NCBI RefSeq assembly: GCF_006738645.1
Contig: NZ_AP019700.1
Span: forward strand, 4,880,001-4,944,000
Length of the DNA: 64,000 bases
Direction of reading: 5' to 3'
Source: Stella humosa
GTDB taxonomy: Bacteria > Pseudomonadota > Alphaproteobacteria > ATCC43930 > Allostellaceae
In this document: positions 58,417-64,000 of the stretch, piece after piece
Layout: every line of letters starts with the position of its first letter
How positions within the stretch are numbered: position 1 is the stretch's first letter
Position numbers and translations under genes: made by a program
The notes under the pieces: model-generated
The model's input: only the letters and a program-made list of their open reading frames with translations
Told to the model about the DNA's origin: nothing
Databases searched by the model: none

Positions 58417-60492
58417 TCAGCCGATCGTCCTGGGCAGCCAGGTGACGATGTCGGGGAAGATGTAGAGCAGCCAGATGAAGCCAAGCATCACGCCGATATA
58501 GGGCAGCACCCCATAGGAGATGTCGCGCAGCGGCACGCTGCCGCTCATCCCGCGGAGCACGAACAGCACAAGACCGACCGGCGGCGTCACCAGACCGATC
58601 TCGATGAGCAGGACCAGGACGACGCCGAACCAGATCGGGTCCAGCCCGATCGAGACGATGACCGGGAAGGTGACTGCCAGCGTCATCATCATCATGGCGA
58701 TCGATTCGATGAAGCAGCCCAGCACCAGGTAGATGACGACGATGATCAGCATGACCAGGGCGGGCGACAGGTTGGCGTCGGTGACGAGCTGGACCATGGC
58801 GCGCGGCAGGCGCAGGAAGTCGAAGACCCAGCTCATCACCGAAGCACCGGCGACGATCAGCATGATGAAGGCGGTCACCTTCACCGTGTCGAGCAGGGTG
58901 CCGTAGAAGCCAGCCCAGTCGAGCCGACCGCGCTGGATCGCCATGACGAGGGCCGCGACCGCACCGATGGCGCCGGCCTCGGTCGGCGTCGCGATGCCCA
59001 GGTAGAGCGAGCCCAGGACGGCCAGGATGAGGATGATGAAGGGGAGCACGCCGATCGCGGAGGCGAGCTTCCGACGCAGCGGATAGGTTTCCCCGGCCGG
59101 AATGGCGCTGGGCACGAGCAGGCCCCAGACGAAGACCGTCACCATGAAGAGGGCCGACAGCAGCAGGCCGGGGATGACGCCGGCCAGGAAGAGCTGGGTT
59201 ACGGCGACGCCGACGACATTGCCGTAGATGATCATGGCGATGCTGGGCGGGATAAGGATGCCCAACGTGGCGCCGGCGGCGACCACGCCATAGGTTAGCC
59301 GCGGGCTGTAGCCGCGCCGCACCATCTCGGGTGCCGCGACCGACCCCAGGGTGGCCGCCGTCGCCAGGCTGGAGCCGCAGACGGCCGCAAAAGTGGCCGC
59401 CGCGGCGACGCTGGCATGAGCCAGGCCGCCCGGCGTGCGGCCGAACCAGCAGACCAGGGCATCGAACAGGTCCGTGGTGATGCCGCTGCGGACCAGCAGC
59501 GCGCCCATCAGCACGAAGCTCGGCACCGCCGTCAGTGTGAAAGTGTTGATGCTGGTCCAGGAGCGGTCGGCCAGCACCGGGAGCTGGGTCATCGGCAGCA
59601 GGAAATAGAGGCCGAGCAGGCCGACCAGCCCCATGGCGAAGGCGACACGCACGCCGATCACCAGCAGCACGACGAGCGTCAGGCCGAGCAGGCTGCCGAG
59701 CCACAGCAGCGACGTGCCGCGCGACAGGTAGAAGACGACGGCAAGCGCGCCGAAGAGGATGGTGACGGCGGCAGCGGTGCGCACGCCGCTCCATGCCACC
59801 ATGCCGACCAGGATGGCGGCACAGATGGCGATGGTGCCCCAGTCGAACCGGGTGCCGGGGATGCGCCAGTCCGACCGGCCGAAGTAGACGAGCATGGCGG
59901 CCAGCGCCAATGCCACCAGCGGCAGCGTCCAGCGGGCGATTGCGCCGGCGGGCGGGCGCAACTGGTAGATGTCGCGCAGCATGGCCGCCGCGAAGAGCAG
60001 CAGGCCGACGGTCATCGGTAGCTGGGGCAGCCATTGCGGCGTGCCGAGCAGGCCCCAGTCGCGCGCGTCGTGGACATATTCCAGGAACGTGAAGCGCGCC
60101 GTGTGCCATGCCGCAAAGACGACGAAGATGAGGCCCAGCCACAGCGTCACCCGTTCCAGCGCGTTGCGCCGCGCCGGGGACAGCCGGTCGACCACGATCT
60201 CCACCTGGACATGGGCGTTCGCGCGCTGCGCCGATGCCAGCCCGAGGAAGACGATGGCGACGAAAAGGTAGGTCCCGATCTCCGTCACCCAGGTCGTCGG
60301 TGCGTTGAAGACGTAGCGCGATACGACCTCGAACACGACGACGCCGGTCATCACCGCCAGTGCCACTGTACTGATGAATCCCGCCAGGTCCGACAGCCGG
60401 TCGATCCCGCGCACGATGACCGGGCGCTCGCCGTCCGGCGCGGCGGGATGCGCCGGAATCGGGTGGGAGCCGGCTGCGATTGCGTCTGCCAT
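58417..60492 (-). CDS. Fused TRAP transporter permease (DctQ-DctM)
   Basis: This 691-residue protein fuses the small DctQ domain (about 30-175; four helices, WVTEIGTYLFVAIVFLGLAS, NAHVQVEIVVDRL) to the large DctM domain (about 270-690; ILIPPSIAMIIYGNVVGVAV, VTPPVGLVLFVLRGM). Between them are about 90 residues with extra hydrophobic segments, as in other fused TRAP permeases. It uses a sodium gradient to import a carboxylate bound by DctP. GGAGAT precedes the ATG at 60492. The partner DctP gene is divergent. Confidence 0.93.
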   Translation of the reverse strand: MADAIAAGSHPIPAHPAAPDGERPVIVRGIDRLSDLAGFISTVALAVMTGVVVFEVVSRYVFNAPTTWVTEIGTYLFVAIVFLGLASAQRANAHVQVEIVVDRLSPARRNALERVTLWLGLIFVVFAAWHTARFTFLEYVHDARDWGLLGTPQWLPQLPMTVGLLLFAAAMLRDIYQLRPPAGAIARWTLPLVALALAAMLVYFGRSDWRIPGTRFDWGTIAICAAILVGMVAWSGVRTAAAVTILFGALAVVFYLSRGTSLLWLGSLLGLTLVVLLVIGVRVAFAMGLVGLLGLYFLLPMTQLPVLADRSWTSINTFTLTAVPSFVLMGALLVRSGITTDLFDALVCWFGRTPGGLAHASVAAAATFAAVCGSSLATAATLGSVAAPEMVRRGYSPRLTYGVVAAGATLGILIPPSIAMIIYGNVVGVAVTQLFLAGVIPGLLLSALFMVTVFVWGLLVPSAIPAGETYPLRRKLASAIGVLPFIILILAVLGSLYLGIATPTEAGAIGAVAALVMAIQRGRLDWAGFYGTLLDTVKVTAFIMLIVAGASVMSWVFDFLRLPRAMVQLVTDANLSPALVMLIIVVIYLVLGCFIESIAMMMMTLAVTFPVIVSIGLDPIWFGVVLVLLIEIGLVTPPVGLVLFVLRGMSGSVPLRDISYGVLPYIGVMLGFIWLLYIFPDIVTWLPRTIG

Positions 60493-60554
60493 GGTCGTAT
60501 CTCCGGCCCCTGGTCGGGCGATTGGGCTGCCCGGACGGTTAGCATGGGGCCCGC

Positions 60555-60589
60555 TTGACATGCAATCCTATGGTCATATTGTATGATTG
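60555..60589 (+). promoter_or_regulatory. TRAP binding-protein promoter with inverted-repeat operator candidate
   Basis: TTGACA (60555-60560) is a perfect -35, with TATTGT (60577-60582) as a weak -10 after 16 bases. CAATCCTAT (60563-60571) and GTATGATTG (60581-60589) form an imperfect inverted repeat overlapping the spacer and -10. The placement suits a repressor such as the GntR protein encoded 1.3 kb downstream. Confidence 0.55.
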
Positions 60590-60670
60590 AATGATGGTGA
60601 CGCGGCAACGCGCGGCTGTGCCGCGCTGCTGACGGCCCATGAATATCGGCAGAAGCGGGAGGGAATGAGG

Positions 60671-61717
60671 ATGACCGGAGCGAAAGAGATGCGCGCAGGC
60701 GTGCAGATTGGCCGGATGGCCGCGGTGGCGATGCTGGCGGGACTGCTGGCGGCGCCGGCCGCACTGGCCCAGAAGATCGACCTGACCATGGGCATCATCG
60801 TGTCGCCCGGCGACGCCTATTCGGCGATGACGGCCAGCGTACCGGAGCGGGTGAGCAAGGCCACCAACGGCCGCGTCCAGATCACCGTCAGCGACAGCCT
60901 GGTGGCGCCGGCGCAGATCGCATCGGCCGTGCGCGACGGCCGGCTGCCGATGTCGGCCGCCCTGCACACCTATCTGGCGGCCGACGAGCCCCGCATGGGC
61001 ATCTTCAACCTGCCCGACCTGATCAACAACATCGACGAGTACCAGAAGGTGCGGAATGCCTTCTGGGCCAAGGACGTGGCGAAGATTTGGGACGAGAAGT
61101 GGGGGGCGGTGGTGCTGGCCGAGGGCGCCTGGTGCCCGACGCGCCTGTTCTCCAAGACGCCGATCCACACGGTCGAGGACTTCAAGAACAAGCGCCTGCG
61201 CGTGCACAACCCGCAGACCGCCGCCCACATGAATGCGCTGGGCGCCAAGCCGACCCCGATGGCACCGACCGAGATCATGCCGGCGCTGGAGCGCGGCGTC
61301 ATCGACGGCGTCTTCATCTCGACCTGCGTCGGCGGCGCCATGGAGTTCTGGCGGATCGCCAAGAACGTGCAGGACTGGGGCATCGGCACGATCACCGGCT
61401 GGGCCATCCTGGTGAACAAGGCCGAGTGGGCCGGCATGCCGGCCGACGTGCGCGAGCAGGTGAAGGGCGCCATGGAGGGGCTTGAGAAGGATGCCTTCGG
61501 CACCTACGGCGCCTTCGTCCAGGCCGCGCTCGACAACATGAAGAAGCATGGCATCGAGCCCTGGACGGCGCCGGCCGAGGCCCGCAAGCAGGTGAATGCC
61601 GCGCAGTATTCCAAGGCCGCCTATGACAGCTGGTATGCACGCGCCAAGGAAGTGGGCGTCGACGGCCCGGCCTATGTCCGCCGCATCCAGGAGGCGCTGG
61701 GCAAGCCGGCGCAGTAG
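60671..61717 (+). CDS. TRAP transporter solute-binding protein (DctP)
   Basis: This 348-residue periplasmic receptor has a Sec signal (MTGAKEMRAGVQIGRMAAVA then a leucine/alanine core cleaved at ALAQK) and the DctP landmarks FSKTPIHTVEDFKNKRLRVH, LGAKPTPMAPTEIMPALERG and VIDGVFIS. The conserved arginine in KRLRVHN binds the ligand carboxylate in this family. GGAGG lies 8 bases before the ATG at 60671, while the in-frame ATG at 60665 is too close to it. It is divergent from the fused permease gene. Confidence 0.92.
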   Translation: MTGAKEMRAGVQIGRMAAVAMLAGLLAAPAALAQKIDLTMGIIVSPGDAYSAMTASVPERVSKATNGRVQITVSDSLVAPAQIASAVRDGRLPMSAALHTYLAADEPRMGIFNLPDLINNIDEYQKVRNAFWAKDVAKIWDEKWGAVVLAEGAWCPTRLFSKTPIHTVEDFKNKRLRVHNPQTAAHMNALGAKPTPMAPTEIMPALERGVIDGVFISTCVGGAMEFWRIAKNVQDWGIGTITGWAILVNKAEWAGMPADVREQVKGAMEGLEKDAFGTYGAFVQAALDNMKKHGIEPWTAPAEARKQVNAAQYSKAAYDSWYARAKEVGVDGPAYVRRIQEALGKPAQ

Positions 61718-61776
61718 GGAACGGCAGCCCTGGCATCCCGCTTGCGTCGGATGCCGGACCATCGCCGGGATCGGGT

Positions 61777-61813
61777 CCGCGCGCGCCAGTCACCGGGCGC
61801 GCGCGGTTCCTTT
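61777..61813 (+). terminator. Rho-independent-like terminator after dctP
   Basis: CCGCGCGCGCC (61777-61787) and GGCGCGCGCGG (61796-61806) form a perfect 11-bp stem with an 8-base loop, followed by TTCCTTT. It lies 60 bases past the dctP stop and separates it from the GntR gene. The rest of the 179-base gap has no gene. Confidence 0.7.
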
Positions 61814-61896
61814 GGCGGTTATGGGGTAGAATGCGGCCCGGAAGCGCCGCGGCCCCTGCCGGCGGCGGCGCGATACCAGGGAGCAGGTCAGGACCG

Positions 61897-62583
61897 ATGA
61901 ACGATACGGGGCTTCCCGAGCATGATTTCCGGGTAGAGCGGGTAGCGGCCCCGCTGCGCCACAGCGTGACCGAGAGCATCCGCTACGCCATCGCCATCGG
62001 CCGCTTCAAGGCGGGCGAGCGTCTGCCCGAGCGCGGCTTGTGCGAGATGACCGGGGTCAGCCGCACGCTGGTTCGCGAGGCCCTGCGCCAGCTCGAGTCC
62101 GAAGGGCTGATCCAGGTGCTGCCCCATCGCGGGCCGGTCGTGGCCCGGGTCACGGTGGAGCAGGCCCACGGCATCTACCAGGTGCGCATCGAGCTGGAGG
62201 GGCTGGCCTGCCAGCTTTTCGCCGAGCATGCCAGCGACCAGCAGCGCGCGGCACTCGCAGCCGCGTTCGAGCGGCTGAAGGCCTCGTTCGACGATGCCGA
62301 CCCGCTGGCTCGCCTGCGCGCGAAGAACCATTTCTACGACTGCCTGGTGGATGGGTCGGGCAACGAGGCGCTGGGCATCAGCCTGCGCATGTTGAACGCG
62401 CGCGTCATGCTCTTGCGCGCGACCTCGCTCCAGGTGCCCGGCCGCAGCGCCGACAGCATCGCCGAACTGACCGAACTCATGGCCGCGCTCGCCTCGCGCG
62501 ACGGCGCACGGGCGCGGGCGGCCGCCGTCCACCATGTGCGCAATGCCGCCGCAGCCGCCATCGGGCTGCTGTCGGACGCCTAG
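61897..62583 (+). CDS. GntR family regulator, FCD type (second)
   Basis: This 228-residue regulator has an N-terminal winged helix (about 20-85: VTESIRYAIAIGRFKAGERL, GVSRTLVREALRQLESEGLI) and a C-terminal FCD domain (about 95-220: VRIELEGLACQLFAEHASD, AKNHFYDCLVDGSGNEAL, VHHVRNAAAA). The ATG at 61897 is preceded by AGGA. It lies downstream of the TRAP operon and likely responds to the imported carboxylate. It differs from the GntR protein at 24.6 kb and is unlikely to recognise the same sequence. Confidence 0.92.
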   Translation: MNDTGLPEHDFRVERVAAPLRHSVTESIRYAIAIGRFKAGERLPERGLCEMTGVSRTLVREALRQLESEGLIQVLPHRGPVVARVTVEQAHGIYQVRIELEGLACQLFAEHASDQQRAALAAAFERLKASFDDADPLARLRAKNHFYDCLVDGSGNEALGISLRMLNARVMLLRATSLQVPGRSADSIAELTELMAALASRDGARARAAAVHHVRNAAAAAIGLLSDA

Positions 62584-62591
62584 TTCGTCTA

Positions 62592-62612
62592 CCGGCAGCG
62601 CCCGGCTGCCGG
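62592..62612 (+). terminator. Hairpin after the second GntR gene
   Basis: CCGGCAGC and GCTGCCGG form a perfect 8-bp stem with a 5-base loop, 8 bases after the stop. No T-run follows. The remaining 240 bases before the next gene hold an AT-rich patch at 62652-62670, unusual for this DNA and a likely promoter region, but no gene. Confidence 0.5.
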
Positions 62613-62851
62613 AAAGGGTTGCACGCCGTTCCACCGTGGGTAAGCTGGACGGATAATAATATAAAATATGAGATCGAGTTCGACCCGCAGGCGCCCGCCG
62701 CCGCCGGGTCCGGCGGCCCGACCCGCGCCGCCTCCTGTCACCATTCGACCCGCCATCCGACCGGAGAGCTTCGCCACCGACCATACGACCGAGCATCACA
62801 GAACCGGCACCCGGCAAATCGGGGCCGGCCCATTGGGGAGGAAAAACAGGA

Positions 62852-64000
62852 ATGATAGCCAAGACCCTGCTGACCGCCGGCCTGGCGCTGCTTGCCGCCG
62901 GCCAGGTCGCCATCGCCCAGGAGCAGCCGCGCCGCGGCGGCACCCTGAACTTCTCGATCGCCGCCGAGCCGCCGACCTACGACTGCCACGCCTCGTCCAC
63001 CTTCGCCGTCATCCAGCGCATGGCACCGCACTATTCGACGGTGCTGAAGTACGAGCCGCACAAGTACCCGGCCATCGTCGGCGACCTGGCCGAGAGCTGG
63101 ACCGTCTCGCCCGACAACCTCAGCTACACCGTCAAGCTGCACCCGGGGGTGCTGTTCCACGACGGCACGACGCTGACCTCCGAGGACGTGAAGGCCAGCT
63201 ACGACCGCATCGCCAATCCCCCCGCCGGCATCAACTCGGCGCGCCGCGATTCGATGGTGAAGCTCGACTCGATCTCCACGCCCGACCCGCTGACCGTCGT
63301 CTTCAAGCTGAAGGAAGTCGACGTCGCCTTCCTCAACAACCTGGCCTCGCCCTGGAACTGCATCTTCAGCGCCGCCAAGCTCAAGGCCGACCCGAACTTC
63401 CCAGCCAAGAACGTGCTGGGCACCGGCCCCTTCAAGTTCACCGGCCATGTCGCCGGCTCCACCTGGACGGGCGAGCGCTTCGACGGCTACTTCCGCAAGG
63501 GTCACCCCTATCTCGACGGCTTCCGCGCCATCACCATGTCGTCGTCGGCCATGCTGAACGCGCTGGCCGGCGGCCAGGTCGATGCCGAGTTCCGCGGCGT
63601 GTCGCCGCCGGAGCGGGACCGGATCGTGCGCGAACTGGGCCAGAACGCCCAGGTCTTCGAGGAGCCGTGGCTCCTGCACATGCTGGTCACCTTCAACAAC
63701 GAGAAGGCGCCGTTCAACGACGCGCGCGTGCGCAAGGCGCTGTCGATCGCCATCGACCGCTGGGGTGCCGGCGCCTCGCTCGGCCGCATCTCGCCCTTGC
63801 GCAACGTCGGCGGCATCCTGCCCCCCGGCAGCCCCTATGCCTCAACCGACGAGGAGCTGGTGAAGCTGCCCGGCTTCGGCAAGGATATGGTCGCCGCCCG
63901 CGCCGAGGCCCGCCGCCTGCTGAAGGAGGCCGGCCAGGAGAACCTGACCTTCACGCTGGCCAACCGCAGCATCGCCCCCTACGTCGCCAACGGGATCTAC
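62852..64000 (+). CDS. Solute-binding protein family 5, C-terminus cut off by window edge
   Basis: The frame is open from ATG 62852 to the last base (383 codons), so about two thirds of an SBP_bac_5 protein is present. It has a short Sec signal (MIAKTLLTAGLALLAAGQVA, cleaved near AIAQE), then PRRGGTLNFSIAAEPPTYDC, LFHDGTTLTSEDVKASYDRI and VLGTGPFKFTGHV. AGGA and a further GGGGAGG precede the start. Permease and ATPase genes are expected beyond the window. It is unlike the three other family 5 receptors here, sharing only the general landmarks. Confidence 0.92.
   Translation, partial: MIAKTLLTAGLALLAAGQVAIAQEQPRRGGTLNFSIAAEPPTYDCHASSTFAVIQRMAPHYSTVLKYEPHKYPAIVGDLAESWTVSPDNLSYTVKLHPGVLFHDGTTLTSEDVKASYDRIANPPAGINSARRDSMVKLDSISTPDPLTVVFKLKEVDVAFLNNLASPWNCIFSAAKLKADPNFPAKNVLGTGPFKFTGHVAGSTWTGERFDGYFRKGHPYLDGFRAITMSSSAMLNALAGGQVDAEFRGVSPPERDRIVRELGQNAQVFEEPWLLHMLVTFNNEKAPFNDARVRKALSIAIDRWGAGASLGRISPLRNVGGILPPGSPYASTDEELVKLPGFGKDMVAARAEARRLLKEAGQENLTFTLANRSIAPYVANGIY

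Noticed and set aside
1-64000. tRNA genes, CRISPR arrays, insertion sequences, prophage
   Set aside because: No cloverleaf-like sequence, regular repeat-spacer array, transposase or phage gene was recognised on either strand.

Overview
The window is uniformly GC-rich, densely packed DNA of the kind seen in free-living Alphaproteobacteria, most plausibly the order Rhodospirillales or a neighbouring soil or water lineage. This placement is an inference from codon bias, gene families and operon style; no rRNA or other marker gene is present. It holds about 53 protein genes, no RNA genes, no CRISPR array, no phage and no transposon. The content is dominated by uptake systems (two and a part peptide/opine-type ABC systems, one branched-chain amino acid type ABC system, one tripartite tricarboxylate transporter, one TRAP system, two MFS carriers), each packaged with a few catabolic enzymes and regulators.

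Region 1 (1-10704, all minus) is one long operon: phosphonate monoester hydrolase, two paralogous solute-binding proteins, a complete ABC transporter, glycerophosphodiester phosphodiesterase, then, after a hairpin, an MFS carrier cut by the window edge. An 18-base PHO-box-like sequence sits upstream (10767-10784), so the operon reads as a phosphate-starvation phosphodiester/phosphonate-ester scavenging unit.

Region 2 (10903-27135) contains a TctB-TctA-TctC transporter with a DUF1445 enzyme, a second peptide-type ABC system, an M81 metallopeptidase, a flavin-type small protein, an aspartate-dehydrogenase-like enzyme coupled to an MmgE/PrpD protein, a GntR/FCD regulator and a thiamine-diphosphate enzyme. 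Four copies of a TGTATACA / GGTATACC palindrome lie in three of its intergenic regions, including the one in front of the GntR gene. This suggests one regulon for an uncharacterised catabolic pathway.

Region 3 (27178-32203) is an imelysin / di-heme oxidoreductase / imelysin / DUF1513 operon behind a Fur-box-like sequence, typical of periplasmic iron acquisition. Region 4 (32409-39223) has heterotetrameric sarcosine oxidase (soxBDAG), an MFS exporter and a VOC protein. Region 5 (39230-43955) encodes a 2-oxoacid:ferredoxin oxidoreductase with an FAD/iron-sulfur partner. Region 6 (44138-47435) carries a DUF6152/DUF6644 pair, a methyltransferase with regulatory domain and a beta-lactamase-fold serine hydrolase.

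Region 7 (47556-55190, minus) is a HIBADH-like dehydrogenase, MmgE/PrpD, LivH, fused LivM-LivG, LivF, LivK and carboxymuconolactone decarboxylase-like gene run. Region 8 (55392-64000) has a metallo-beta-lactamase-fold lactonase with an SDR, a third MmgE/PrpD gene with a fused TRAP permease, the divergent TRAP binding protein, a second GntR/FCD regulator and the start of another peptide-type binding protein. Related CAATCNTAT half-sites in the two divergent promoters (55.3 and 60.5 kb) hint at common control. No stretch longer than 300 bases lacks a gene.
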